Origin: CANHCC01 sp040381555
Lineage (GTDB): Bacteria > Bacteroidota > Bacteroidia > J057 > RFSG01
DNA length: 44,912 nt
Reading direction: 5' to 3'
Assembly (NCBI GenBank): GCA_040381555.1
Contig: JBEIHC010000010.1
Span: 1 to 44,912, forward strand
Below the pieces are notes generated by a model, which was not told the origin of the DNA, made no database searches, and saw only the letters and a program-made list of their open reading frames with translations. Of this stretch, positions 17,125 through 26,342 are shown piece after piece. The position numbers and the translations under genes are program-made. Positions within the stretch are counted from its first letter, which is position 1. Each line of letters starts with the position of its first letter.

Positions 17125-18126
17125 ATGAAACTTGGAATCATAGGCTTAGGTTATTGGGGTCCCAATATTGTCCGAAATGCCGTAATGAATCCGGAGATCA
17201 CCCGGATAGTCTGTTGTGATCAAAACCCAGAAAGGTTGGATAATATCCAAAAAACCTTTTCGACCGTTGAAATACAACACGAGGTTTCTGCCTTGCTCAA
17301 TGACCCGGAAATTGATGCAGTGGCCATTATTACTCCGGTGTATGCCCATTACGAAGTTGCCAAACAAGCTTTGCTGGCAGGAAAACATATTCTGGTTGAA
17401 AAACCCTTTATGTCTTCCGTTCAACAATCAGAAGAAATTCTGGCCTTGGCAGAAAAGCAACAACGGATAGTCATGGTAGACCATACTTTTATTTACACCC
17501 CTGCTGTTCGGAAAATCAAAGAACTCTATGATACTGGAGTTTTGGGAGATTTATATTACTTCGACTCGGTCAGAGTAAACCTCGGTTTATTTCAGCGCGA
17601 TGTGAATGTAATTTGGGATTTAGCCCCACATGATTTTTCCATTATGCATCACATAATTGGAAAGAGACCCGTATCCGTAAGGGCAATGGGATCTGACCAT
17701 GTGGGAAAAGGAATGGAAGATGTTGCTTATGTGCATGTGGAATTTGAGAATAACTTGATTGCACATTTTCATATCAATTGGTTATCCCCTGTAAAGGTGC
17801 GCCGAACACTGATTGCCGGTACAAAGAAAATGGTGCTGTACGATGATATGGAAAATGTAGAGAAGGTAAGGGTATTTGATAAAGGGATAGATGTTGCAAG
17901 TCGTGAAGCAGAATACCAACTATTAGTGAACTATAGATCAGGAGAAATGTATAGTCCCGTATTGGATAATACAGAAGCCTTAAAGGCCCTGATCCAAGAA
18001 TTTATTGACTCAGTAAAAGAAAACCGTGCCCCAAAAACTTCTGGTCAGGATGGACTAGAGGTAGTTCGGATTTTAGAAGCAACACAAGAATCAATCAAAA
18101 ACGATAGTAAAAAAGTTTATTTATGA
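17125..18126 (+). CDS. Gfo/Idh/MocA family oxidoreductase (WlbA/WbpB-like sugar 3-dehydrogenase)
   Basis: A 333-residue NAD(P)-dependent enzyme. The N-terminal Rossmann motif is LGIIGLGYWGPNIVRN (3-18), the conserved EKP lies at 92-94, and the C-terminal catalytic region has VDHTFIY at 118-124 and DLAPHDFSIMHH at 165-176. The PHD motif and length match WlbA/WbpB and GnnA enzymes, which oxidise C3 of UDP-GlcNAc or UDP-GlcNAcA before transamination. It follows the aminotransferase by seven bases and overlaps the acetyltransferase (ATGA). Whether the substrate is the uronic acid depends on a UDP-GlcNAc 6-dehydrogenase not present here. Confidence 0.88.
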   Translation: MKLGIIGLGYWGPNIVRNAVMNPEITRIVCCDQNPERLDNIQKTFSTVEIQHEVSALLNDPEIDAVAIITPVYAHYEVAKQALLAGKHILVEKPFMSSVQQSEEILALAEKQQRIVMVDHTFIYTPAVRKIKELYDTGVLGDLYYFDSVRVNLGLFQRDVNVIWDLAPHDFSIMHHIIGKRPVSVRAMGSDHVGKGMEDVAYVHVEFENNLIAHFHINWLSPVKVRRTLIAGTKKMVLYDDMENVEKVRVFDKGIDVASREAEYQLLVNYRSGEMYSPVLDNTEALKALIQEFIDSVKENRAPKTSGQDGLEVVRILEATQESIKNDSKKVYL

Positions 18127-18599
18127 GTGAACTCTATCAAAGTATTGCCCCAGATGTAAAAATCGGAGAAGGGGTACGAATTTTTAAATTCGTCAATCTA
18201 TATGGGTGCTCCATTGGAGATGGTAGTAAAATTGGCACATTTGTCGAAATACAAAAAAATGCCAGTGTGGGAAAGAACTGCAAAATTTCTTCTCACACCT
18301 TTATTTGTGAAGGAGTCCATATTGAAGACAATGTATTTGTTGGGCATGGGGTTACTTTCGTTAATGACATGTACCCACGAGCAACCAATGAAGATGGCTC
18401 GCCCCAAACAGAATCCGACTGGACCTTGGTAGAAACATTTGTTCGTAAAGGAGCCTCAATTGGCTCTGGAGCAACCATTTTAGGAGGGGTAACAATTGGA
18501 GAAAGGGCTATAGTGGGTGCAGGTTCGGTAGTCACCAAAGACATTCCTGCCGGAAGTATTGTTGCCGGAAATCCAGCAAAAATTCTTCGATCTATCTAA
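18123..18599 (+). CDS. Hexapeptide-repeat N-acetyltransferase (WlbB/WbpD-like)
   Basis: A compact 158-residue left-handed beta-helix protein. Hexapeptide turns run from VKIGEGVRI to ATILGGVTIGERAIVGAGSV, with the conserved GHGVTFVNDMYPRA (about 74-87), a signature of WlbB/WbpD acetyltransferases, and a PAGSIVAGNPAKIL cap. It would use acetyl-CoA to acetylate the 3-amino group made by the two genes before it, giving a 2,3-diacetamido sugar. It overlaps the dehydrogenase by four bases, supporting a single pathway. Confidence 0.9.
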   Translation: MSELYQSIAPDVKIGEGVRIFKFVNLYGCSIGDGSKIGTFVEIQKNASVGKNCKISSHTFICEGVHIEDNVFVGHGVTFVNDMYPRATNEDGSPQTESDWTLVETFVRKGASIGSGATILGGVTIGERAIVGAGSVVTKDIPAGSIVAGNPAKILRSI

Positions 18600-18609
18600 T
18601 ATAAACTTC

Positions 18610-19557
18610 GTGGAATCGTCCCCTGATGTTTCAGTAGTTATTCCTACTTACAACCGATTGTGGTCATTGCCTCGTGCTATTGATAGCTGTCGCAATACCC
18701 GATGCAAAACAGAAATCATTGTAGTAGATGATTGCAGTACAGATGAGTCTTGGAACTGGTTGAAAACCCAGTCTGATGTTGTCTCGTTTCGACATTCCAT
18801 TAATTGGGGACAAACTTGGGCTATCAACAAGGGTACAGATCTGGCTAAGGGTAAGTACATTAAAATTTTGGGCTCCGATGATTTTTTGGCTCCCGGAATT
18901 ATTGATGCTCAATTTGAAATTGCCGAAAAAGAAAATGCTGACATGGTGATTTCTAGATGCGATGGATATGAGGAAGGTACTGGGAATATTTCGATTAATC
19001 CTGAAGCTGGTCCTTGGGATGATTTTATCGCCATTCAATTAGGTCGCTCCTATGGTTCGCATATCATTGCCATGATGTTTCGGACTGAACTTTTAAGACA
19101 AGTTCCGCATCGTCCGGATTATTCATTGAGAGATGATCGATTGGTGATGTTAGAGTTAGGCTTACTTAAGCCTCACATTAGTTATCTTCCTGGTTGTGGT
19201 GCCTATTGGGTGCACCATGGAGATCAAATGCAAGGAAATTATCATGGAATGAAAGCTGTGGTCGCTAATTGGCAACACTTAAACATCTTCAGAAAAATAA
19301 TTGGAGTCTTACAAGCACGCAATGAACTGAACTCCTCACGCATTGAAGCTGTGACTGGTTCGCTTTGGACTTTGGCTCATTGGATTGCTAAAACGCATCC
19401 TAAGGAGGCAAATGAAGTTGTAAGATGGATTTATCAACTAAAACCGGATTTCCAAATTCCTGATAATGGGGTGCAAGGAATATTGTTCAAGTCTTTAGGC
19501 TTTAATACAACCGAAAAAATCCTCAGGATTCGTAGGCAATTACTTGCTCGGTCTTAA
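18610..19557 (+). CDS. Glycosyltransferase family 2
   Basis: A GT-A enzyme starting best at GTG 18610 (315 residues), ten bases after the acetyltransferase stop. An in-frame TTG at 18559 would create a 41-base overlap and 17 extra residues that do not match the family. Motifs: VSVVIPTYNRLWSLPRAIDS immediately after the start, IIVVDDCSTDES, SINWGQTWAINKG and the metal-site GSDD. A later SLRDDRLVMLELGL provides the acceptor-side acidic pair. Placed right after the diamino-sugar cassette, it may transfer that sugar, but this is inference. Confidence 0.88.
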   Translation: MESSPDVSVVIPTYNRLWSLPRAIDSCRNTRCKTEIIVVDDCSTDESWNWLKTQSDVVSFRHSINWGQTWAINKGTDLAKGKYIKILGSDDFLAPGIIDAQFEIAEKENADMVISRCDGYEEGTGNISINPEAGPWDDFIAIQLGRSYGSHIIAMMFRTELLRQVPHRPDYSLRDDRLVMLELGLLKPHISYLPGCGAYWVHHGDQMQGNYHGMKAVVANWQHLNIFRKIIGVLQARNELNSSRIEAVTGSLWTLAHWIAKTHPKEANEVVRWIYQLKPDFQIPDNGVQGILFKSLGFNTTEKILRIRRQLLARS

Positions 19558-19595
19558 CTTATCTGAGTCAATTCTAAGTTACCATACAATCATTC

Positions 19596-20582
19596 ATGAT
19601 TCATCTGTACTATATACCTGAGCCGGAAAAAGACAGATGGATCTACGGTGATCGATGGCTTCGGCCCTTTATTAGACGAATACTTAGAGGAAATCCTCGT
19701 CCGGGTGGTGTGGATAAAGTATACCTTAATTTAGTAGAAGGATTAAAAAGAATATCTTATCCATTTACCCAAAACCAGCCCATAGAAAAACTAAAGAAGG
19801 GGGATAGAATTTTAATTTTAGGCAGAGGAATTCAATCTATTCAGTTTTTTAAGAATGGCCCTCCGTTTATCGCCGGAATTGGAATTTTCACCCATCCAAA
19901 AGAACTTCCCAATTTTCGTAAAGAATATCCCGTTCTAGCCTATTTGTCCCACTCTGAATGGGTGAATGATCTTTGCCAAGATTACTATGGAGATATCTGC
20001 AAAATTTGGCCGGCAGGGGTTGATATAAAAAAATATTTTCCTGAAACATTAGTAAAAAAAGACATCGATTTTCTCGTTTACGATAAACTTAACTTTAATC
20101 GAGAAACGGAAACAGAGAGAATATTGAACCCAATTTTGAACACGCTTCAAAAACGAAACCTAACTTTTGAATCTGTCCGTTATGGAAGTTATAATCCGGA
20201 AGAATATCGCAAACTCTTGAAGAGATGTAAGTATTTTTTATTTCTATCTCCACATGAAAGTCAAGGGTTGGCCTGTCAAGAAGCGATGGCCTGTGGACTT
20301 CCGGTATTAGCATTCAATGAGGGCAAAATACGCGACCCCTATTATATCCGTTTGGGGTCAGAAAATTTAAAAACGAGTTCCATCCCTTGGTTTAGGACTG
20401 ATTGTGGAACACAATTTTGTAATGAACAAGACTTTGAGGAAGCTTTGACCCGATTTATCCAATCCGCCCAGAGTGGGGAGTACCATCCGGAACGATATAT
20501 TCAGGCAGAATTTAGTTTAGAAGCCTCTACTCGAAAGCTCATTTCACTCGTAGAAACCATTTACACGAATTCTGAAAAATGA
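19596..20582 (+). CDS. Glycosyltransferase family 4-like (GT-B)
   Basis: A 328-residue GT-B protein, shorter than most GT4 enzymes, with an aberrant N-terminal domain (LYYIPEPEKDRWIYGDRW at 4-21) and the glycine loop GGVDKVYLNL at 38-47. The C-terminal donor site is clear: LSPHESQGLACQEAMACGLP at 217-236, in which the ESQG..C.EA pattern replaces the usual E-G-F-G-x3-E. It starts 38 bases after the previous stop and overlaps the following methyltransferase by ATGA. Confidence 0.8.
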   Translation: MIHLYYIPEPEKDRWIYGDRWLRPFIRRILRGNPRPGGVDKVYLNLVEGLKRISYPFTQNQPIEKLKKGDRILILGRGIQSIQFFKNGPPFIAGIGIFTHPKELPNFRKEYPVLAYLSHSEWVNDLCQDYYGDICKIWPAGVDIKKYFPETLVKKDIDFLVYDKLNFNRETETERILNPILNTLQKRNLTFESVRYGSYNPEEYRKLLKRCKYFLFLSPHESQGLACQEAMACGLPVLAFNEGKIRDPYYIRLGSENLKTSSIPWFRTDCGTQFCNEQDFEEALTRFIQSAQSGEYHPERYIQAEFSLEASTRKLISLVETIYTNSEK

Positions 20583-21469
20583 TAAAGAAAATTATTTACT
20601 ATTTCTGGCTAAAACCTTCGTTTCGCAAATTTTGGTGTAACTCAATATTAGCAACAGGATTTTGGGATAAGTGGATGATGAATCGAGAGGTAAAGGATTC
20701 TGTATGGCTGGAGCGCATAGAGGATATTCAAAAATGTCAGGATTATCCTTTGATTAAAAAAGATGCCAATGCAGGAAAGATTGTCAATGGTAGACAGTAC
20801 ATGCACAACGGAATCCAGATTTATACCGATAGTTATTATGGTTACGCTGGCACTGCTTTGTTAGTCCGAAACAAAGGAATTCACGAACCTCAGGAAGAGT
20901 ATATTTTCCAGCAAGTACTCCCCTATTTTCCAGAGAAGGCAACTATGTTGGAATTGGGATCTTTTTGGAGTTTCTACTCTATGTGGTTTGCAAAAGAGGT
21001 TAAATCTGCTCAAAACTACATGCTCGAACCTGTAGAATTGAATCTAAAAATTGGCAAATATAATTTAGAACTGAACGATGTCAACGGCACATTTATCAAA
21101 GGATATGCAGGTGAAACAGAAGGTATTGCTCCGGATGGAATCAAAGTGTACTCTATGGATAGCCTGTCCAGAGAAATGAATCTAAACTACTTGGATTTAT
21201 TGCATTGTGACATACAAGGATTTGAAAAGGAGTTTCTGGAAGGGGCATCTGCGTGGTTGACAGAAAAAAAAATTGGGTGGCTATTTATCTCCACCCATTC
21301 AGAAGATATCCATCAACACTGTCTTAATCTTTTGGTAGAGAAAGGGTATGAAATCAAAGCAGATATTTCGTTAGCAAATTCGTATTCAGTAGATGGATTA
21401 ATCACAGCAGCAATTCCAGGTATACCGGCACCGCAGCGGATAGACTATCATTTGAAAACTCAGGCGTGA
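20579..21469 (+). CDS. FkbM family methyltransferase-like protein
   Basis: A 296-residue protein with an N-terminal 90-residue extension and then an FkbM-type Rossmann domain: motif I appears as TMLELGSFWSFYSMWFAKE (about 121-138), where the G-x-G is replaced by GSFWS, and the family's DLLHCDIQGFEKEFLEGA occurs near 205-222 (equivalent to D-x-x-K-I-D-x-E-G-x-E). It should O-methylate a sugar hydroxyl with SAM, though the altered motif I makes activity less certain. Coupled on both sides by four-base overlaps. Confidence 0.75.
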   Translation: MIKKIIYYFWLKPSFRKFWCNSILATGFWDKWMMNREVKDSVWLERIEDIQKCQDYPLIKKDANAGKIVNGRQYMHNGIQIYTDSYYGYAGTALLVRNKGIHEPQEEYIFQQVLPYFPEKATMLELGSFWSFYSMWFAKEVKSAQNYMLEPVELNLKIGKYNLELNDVNGTFIKGYAGETEGIAPDGIKVYSMDSLSREMNLNYLDLLHCDIQGFEKEFLEGASAWLTEKKIGWLFISTHSEDIHQHCLNLLVEKGYEIKADISLANSYSVDGLITAAIPGIPAPQRIDYHLKTQA

Positions 21470-22683
21470 AAAGAATCTGTATTCTCACCCAAAATCATAT
21501 CAGTAAAAATCCTCGGGTGTTGAAAGAAGCTATAATGCTAATGGAAGCAGGTTATTCCGTTTCTGTATTGACCACTTGGCATTCGTCAGAATCACTAGCA
21601 TTAGATGAAGAGATTCTGAAACCCTATTCTATTCGATATCAAACTTATTCAGATTTGCGCCCTGGCAGTGTTCGGGGAATGCTGCACCGCATAGAATTTC
21701 AAATCAGCAGAAAAGTGAATTTCTGGGGAATTGAAAGTTTTCAGGCCGGAGGATATGGCTTAGGTAATCTGGTTCGGATGGCAATACAAGAAGCTGCGGA
21801 CTTGTATTTAGTGCATCAGGAAGTACCCACACTCATCGCTCCGAAAATTCAACTTGCTGGATTCAAAGTAGCCTTTGATTTTGAAGATTGGTATAGTCGG
21901 GATCTTCCAAAAGAAGCGCAGCGATACAGACCTGTTAAGCTTTTGGCCAAAGCCGAAAATTGGGCAATCCAACATGGGCTATGGTGTACCACAACCTCAG
22001 CCTCCTTAGCAAACGCCTTGGGTGCAGCAGCCAATTCCACGAAAATCCCCATTGTTATTTACAATGCTTTTAGTTTGAGAGAACGGGACGGCATTGAAGC
22101 ATTGTCGTACCAATCAGAATCACAAATAACTGATTTACAATTAGCTTGGATCTCACAAACGATTGGCCCGGGCCGTGGAATAGAAGAATTCATACATCAA
22201 ATAATCCGATTCGACATTCCAATTAAAATTCATTTAGCAGGAGAATTAAGGCCAGAATTTACTAGGGTGCTGCACGCAATTATCGAAAATGCACCCCATG
22301 TTCAAATCCAATATCACCCTTCCATGCCTCCAAACAAGATTGTTCCCTGGTTGAACCATTTTGATGCGGGTATAGCTCCAGATATTGCTAATTCAGAGAG
22401 CAGAGAGTTAACTGTTACCAATAAAATACTCCACTATTTACTGGCAGGAATTCCTGTGATTGCCAGTCAAACTAAAGGACATGAAGAAATTGCTGAGGCA
22501 TGCCCTGATTCTGTTTGCATCGTTAAACCAGGAGATACTCTTCTTAAATTTCTGCACTCAATTCATCATTCCTCGCCTACTAGAGGGATTATTCGACAAA
22601 AAGCTTGGGAAGATGGTCGCAGATTCAGTTGGGAGACCCAAAAAGATAAGTTCTTACAGCTGGTTCAACAGAACCTTTCGTAG
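21466..22683 (+). CDS. Glycosyltransferase family 4-like (GT-B)
   Basis: A 405-residue GT-B enzyme starting with GTG 21466, which overlaps the upstream TGA (GTGA). The N-terminus RICILTQNHISKNPRVLKEA is characteristic of a GT4 branch with KNPRV near residue 14-18. AFDFEDWYSRD (near 138) is in the acceptor domain. The donor domain shows LAWISQTIGPGRGIEEFI near 227-244 and TNKILHYLLAGIPVIASQT near 317-335. Cytoplasmic sugar transfer is expected; sugar not predictable. Confidence 0.85.
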   Translation: MKRICILTQNHISKNPRVLKEAIMLMEAGYSVSVLTTWHSSESLALDEEILKPYSIRYQTYSDLRPGSVRGMLHRIEFQISRKVNFWGIESFQAGGYGLGNLVRMAIQEAADLYLVHQEVPTLIAPKIQLAGFKVAFDFEDWYSRDLPKEAQRYRPVKLLAKAENWAIQHGLWCTTTSASLANALGAAANSTKIPIVIYNAFSLRERDGIEALSYQSESQITDLQLAWISQTIGPGRGIEEFIHQIIRFDIPIKIHLAGELRPEFTRVLHAIIENAPHVQIQYHPSMPPNKIVPWLNHFDAGIAPDIANSESRELTVTNKILHYLLAGIPVIASQTKGHEEIAEACPDSVCIVKPGDTLLKFLHSIHHSSPTRGIIRQKAWEDGRRFSWETQKDKFLQLVQQNLS

Positions 22684-22692
22684 AGGTAGGGT

Positions 22693-24000
22693 ATGAAGAA
22701 GTTATTGATTGTTAGCCCTTATTTTCCACCTGATAATACGGCGGATATGCATCGAGTTCGTCAAAGTCTTTCCTACTACCAAGCTTTCGATTGGGATGTG
22801 CAGGTCTTATGCGTTGACCCCAATTTTACTGAGGCTTATAAAGATCCTAGTTTACTACAAACCATTCCGAAATCAATAGTTATTCATCGGGTAAAAGCGC
22901 CCTCCTCCCATCTCACCCGAAAAATAGGATTAGGCAGTATTGCACTCAGAAGCTTGATTCCTTTATATTTAAAAGGGAATAAAATTATGCGCGCTTGGAA
23001 ACCGGATTTGGTGTTTATTTCCACTACCCAATTCCCCTCTATGCTACTTGGCGCTTGGTGGAAATCAAAATATAATATTCCTTATGTACTAGACTTCCAA
23101 GATCCTTGGCATCATGACCATTATTTAACACTTCCAATTGAACAAAGGCCTGCTAAATTTTGGTTCTCGTACCGCTTAAATAAATATCTCGAGCCGCTCG
23201 CAGTCCGAAAAACCGATGGCATTATCGCTGTAACCCAGGCATATATTGATACTTTAAAGAGCAGATATCCAGAAATCAATAATTGTCCGGAAGCGGTCAT
23301 ACCCTTTGGAGCTTCCCTTGAAGATGTGCGTGAAGAATATGTGGGCCACTTACCTGAATATTTCCCCCCCATAGCGTCAAGCACTTTTAGGATTGTCTAC
23401 ACTGGAGTTGTAAATCAAGAAATGCTTCCAGTTATCAAGCAATTCTTATTGGCTTTCAAACAATTGATCTCAAATAATGAAATTTCTTCTAACAAATATC
23501 ATCTATATTTTATCGGAACAAGCTATGGTAGCGGCCTAAATCGAAAATACAAATTAGCAGAACTTGTAAATGAATTAAGCCTCGACGAATATTTGACAGA
23601 AATCCCGGAACGAGTACCCTTCTTAGCTGCATTACAAATTCAAAAACATGCGGATCTCCTCCTCCTCCCCGGAACCATTGACAAGAACTACATTGCCTCG
23701 AAATTGGCTCCCTACCTACTATCGGGCAGACCCATTTTTTCGATTTTCAGGCGAAGCAGCGAGGCATGTGAAAAATTAATTGAACAAAAAAGAGTGGTAG
23801 TTATCCCATTTGAGTCAGAGGAAGAATTAAAGGGATTAAACAGTTCGATTTTTTCTGGGCTGCTGCACGCGATAAAAAACATCGTTCAACTGGCAAAAGA
23901 GCCTATACAAAACCCAGAGAAATATTCTGCCGAGGCATTAACAAGTGAGCAGGTACAAATTTTTAATAAAATTTATGGGGTGCTGCACCCTAAAACATAG
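22693..24000 (+). CDS. Glycosyltransferase family 4-like (GT-B)
   Basis: A 435-residue GT-B enzyme: KKLLIVSPYFPPDNTADMHR at 2-21 (glycine/asparagine-rich first loop), PYVLDFQDPWHHDHY near 128-142, FRIVYTGVVNQEMLPVIKQF opening the donor domain, and a C-terminal SKLAPYLLSGRPIFSIFRR near 335-353. These match the FemAB-independent GT4 group found in Bacteroidota EPS loci with the D-x-D-P-W motif. It begins nine bases after the previous stop. The 3' end contains a perfect 13-base palindrome (23978-23990). Confidence 0.85.
   Translation: MKKLLIVSPYFPPDNTADMHRVRQSLSYYQAFDWDVQVLCVDPNFTEAYKDPSLLQTIPKSIVIHRVKAPSSHLTRKIGLGSIALRSLIPLYLKGNKIMRAWKPDLVFISTTQFPSMLLGAWWKSKYNIPYVLDFQDPWHHDHYLTLPIEQRPAKFWFSYRLNKYLEPLAVRKTDGIIAVTQAYIDTLKSRYPEINNCPEAVIPFGASLEDVREEYVGHLPEYFPPIASSTFRIVYTGVVNQEMLPVIKQFLLAFKQLISNNEISSNKYHLYFIGTSYGSGLNRKYKLAELVNELSLDEYLTEIPERVPFLAALQIQKHADLLLLPGTIDKNYIASKLAPYLLSGRPIFSIFRRSSEACEKLIEQKRVVVIPFESEEELKGLNSSIFSGLLHAIKNIVQLAKEPIQNPEKYSAEALTSEQVQIFNKIYGVLHPKT
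23978..23990. repeat. 13-base perfect palindrome GGGTGCTGCACCC
   Basis: Six-base arms flank a central T, ten bases before the GT4 stop codon ends. The 8-mer TGCTGCAC at its core also occurs at 21680, 22268 and 23861; 22265-22277 differs from the palindrome at a single base. Confidence 0.6.
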
Positions 24001-24034
24001 TATTTTGCATAATTCTACCCTTTAATGTATCAAC

Positions 24035-24877
24035 ATGAGTAAACTTAGTAGAATTAAACTGGGCATCAGCCGTAATTGGTCATTACCGGGTAAGGAAAGA
24101 CTTGCGTCTTGGTTGATTCAACAAGATCGAGAAGAAAACACAAAACCCTTTGAGGGAATTACTTGGCTTAAGAATGAGCCGATTGCTTTACATATTTCAA
24201 CCGGTAGCTATATTGAATGGAAGATTTTAGCTGAGGGTACTTATGAGCCAGCCACGGGTAATTTAATTAGCCTTTCCTTGCGCCCGGGTTTCGTTGCTTT
24301 GGATATTGGAGCCAACATTGGGGTTCATACTTTGCGTATGGCTCGGGCTGTTGGGGAGCAAGGGAAAGTAATTTCCTGTGAACCCATGCCCCACCTGCAA
24401 AACAAGTTAAGGGCTAATATTCTCCTTAACCGCTTGGAATCCATTGTTGAAATCGTAAAAGAAGCTATTTCAGACGCGCCCGGTCAAACTCACATGAGTG
24501 GTAGCCCGGATACCTTTAATCAAGGAACAGGCAGAATGGACGATCAAGGACAAACACCAGTAAGCGTTACAACTGGGGATCAATTACTGGCAGATAAAGG
24601 CATAGAAAGACTAGACTTAATTAAAATTGATATTGAAGGATATGAAATGAAGGCAATTTTGGGGCTTAGTCAAAGTATTGCTCGATTTAAACCGCGTATT
24701 TTAGTTGAATATGATCAAGCCTATTGGGAAAAATGTGGCAGCTCGTGGGGGGAGTTCAAATCCTTACTGGAAAAATACAGCTACTCAATTTACAAAATTG
24801 AAGAATTCACTTTAACTAAAATTCAGACTACTCCTGAAACAACTTCCTGCAATGTTTTTTGTATTCCAGGAGCATAA
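24035..24877 (+). CDS. FkbM family methyltransferase
   Basis: A 280-residue SAM-dependent methyltransferase. Motif I is intact, VALDIGANIGVHTLRMARA at 87-105, with VISCEPMPH as motif II and DLIKIDIEGYEMKAILG near 194-210, the FkbM hallmark. This family O-methylates hydroxyls of sugars and polyketides. The C-terminal LVEYDQAYWEKCGSSWGEF segment covers the acceptor side. Compared with the other FkbM-like gene at 20579 it has canonical residues and is more likely active. Confidence 0.9.
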   Translation: MSKLSRIKLGISRNWSLPGKERLASWLIQQDREENTKPFEGITWLKNEPIALHISTGSYIEWKILAEGTYEPATGNLISLSLRPGFVALDIGANIGVHTLRMARAVGEQGKVISCEPMPHLQNKLRANILLNRLESIVEIVKEAISDAPGQTHMSGSPDTFNQGTGRMDDQGQTPVSVTTGDQLLADKGIERLDLIKIDIEGYEMKAILGLSQSIARFKPRILVEYDQAYWEKCGSSWGEFKSLLEKYSYSIYKIEEFTLTKIQTTPETTSCNVFCIPGA

Positions 24878-24914
24878 GTAAAATTTTGATCAAAAGTAGA
24901 GTAAACACTCAGGG

Positions 24915-26342
24915 ATGAATTTTAAAGCTTCCAATCTGGTTATTATCTTCATTCCATGGCTTTTATCTATGTTGTTTTCAGAAAACAGTATAGTTAGTTA
25001 CGGAATTGCCTGGTTAGGTCATTGGCTTATTTTTTATTTAACTCTTACAGGGAAGATCATTTCACTGGGCGGAAACAAAATGCAAAGTCGCGTGATGCAG
25101 CCTATTGTAATTAACCAATTGATTTTTGCTGGATTCTCTGGAATTTCCACCATTTTTTATTTTCTAAGCATCAATGGTTACTATTATTTGGAACCAATGG
25201 ATTTTTTTTTCCCGGATCAAGAATTAGTCAGAAAAACGGCTGACTGTCAACAAGTATATCTGTTAGGGCACATCGGATTGATTTCAGGAATTGCGATTGG
25301 GAAGCGCCCGGAAACCACCAGCGAATGGCGTGTGGTAACTGGCAAAAGTCCCTCATTCTTTTTGCTCTTTATTAGCGGAATAGCCTTCGTACTGTTTTTG
25401 GTATTGCGCTCTGTCAGTGGTCTATTTCAGGTTGCCATTATGTTTGAAGCCCTCAATCTGGTTGCCTCAATTCTTGCCTTAGCCTTTGCCTTAAAAGAAA
25501 AAAACTTCCTTAGCCTCGTGATTGCCTTGATATTATTTAGCACCAATATTTTCTCTGCACTAGTGAGTGGTTGGAAGGAACAATTGCTTATTCCCTTCCT
25601 GTTGCTTGGATTTTTCCTTTATCAAACTTATCCTAAAGTTATTCTGTTTGGTGCACCCATTATTGGCTTTCTGTATTTTACCTATATCCCCACCTTTAAT
25701 CAGGTCTATCGTAATCTTACTTGGGAAAAAGGGGAGGAATCTGATTTAGCATTTGAAGTGGCACTTAATTCAACATTAACGGCCGAAACAGAGGATATTA
25801 GCAGTAATAACTGGACCTTTCTAACCAATAGATTATCAGAGGTAAACATGCTTGTCAAGTACAGAGAATTTGTGCCCGAGTTTCACGATTACTATGGTTT
25901 TACTATTATTCAGCAGTCTATTGTCAATCTGATTCCTCGAGTTTTTTATAAAGACAAACCAATGACTGAAGCTGTCGTAATGCAGCGTGTATTTGATTCC
26001 GGGGTGGTTTCAAATATCTCCAATGTTTCGGCAAAACCAGCATTCATTGCAGATTGTTACCTAACAGGGGGAGCCATCGGCGTATTGCTCGGGACATTTG
26101 CTTTAGGATATTTTATCTCCTTTGCTGCAGGATATTCAGATAAACTTTTTGGGGGATATACTTTTGGTACAGCGCTTATGTACAACTCGATTTTTAATGA
26201 GCTTTGGCGCGGGAATTGTTTTGAGTTCATTGCTACCACCATGTTTTGGGGGATTATAGTCGTATTCGTCATTCATCGAGCTTCCCGATATGCAAAAATT
26301 ATTGTGGAAAGTTCTCCGGAATTGGAAGATCCAAGTTTGTAA
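24915..26342 (+). CDS. O-antigen polymerase-like membrane protein (Wzy candidate)
   Basis: A 475-residue strongly hydrophobic protein with roughly ten to twelve predicted membrane segments and one larger polar loop between about residues 255 and 345 (TFNQVYRNLTWEKGEESD to LIPRVFYKDKPM). This layout, a polytopic protein with a big periplasmic loop ending in N-L-I-P-R, is typical of oligosaccharide-repeat-unit polymerases in polysaccharide loci. It is the only Wzy candidate in the window and would polymerise lipid-linked units in the periplasm. Sequence signatures in Wzy are weak, so the call relies on topology and context. A nine-T run occurs at 25202-25210. Confidence 0.75.
   Translation: MNFKASNLVIIFIPWLLSMLFSENSIVSYGIAWLGHWLIFYLTLTGKIISLGGNKMQSRVMQPIVINQLIFAGFSGISTIFYFLSINGYYYLEPMDFFFPDQELVRKTADCQQVYLLGHIGLISGIAIGKRPETTSEWRVVTGKSPSFFLLFISGIAFVLFLVLRSVSGLFQVAIMFEALNLVASILALAFALKEKNFLSLVIALILFSTNIFSALVSGWKEQLLIPFLLLGFFLYQTYPKVILFGAPIIGFLYFTYIPTFNQVYRNLTWEKGEESDLAFEVALNSTLTAETEDISSNNWTFLTNRLSEVNMLVKYREFVPEFHDYYGFTIIQQSIVNLIPRVFYKDKPMTEAVVMQRVFDSGVVSNISNVSAKPAFIADCYLTGGAIGVLLGTFALGYFISFAAGYSDKLFGGYTFGTALMYNSIFNELWRGNCFEFIATTMFWGIIVVFVIHRASRYAKIIVESSPELEDPSL

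Noticed and set aside
26246..26341. Upstream extension of the GT4 frame at 26246.
   Set aside because: It reads through the polymerase gene in another frame; the protein family starts at ATG 26342.
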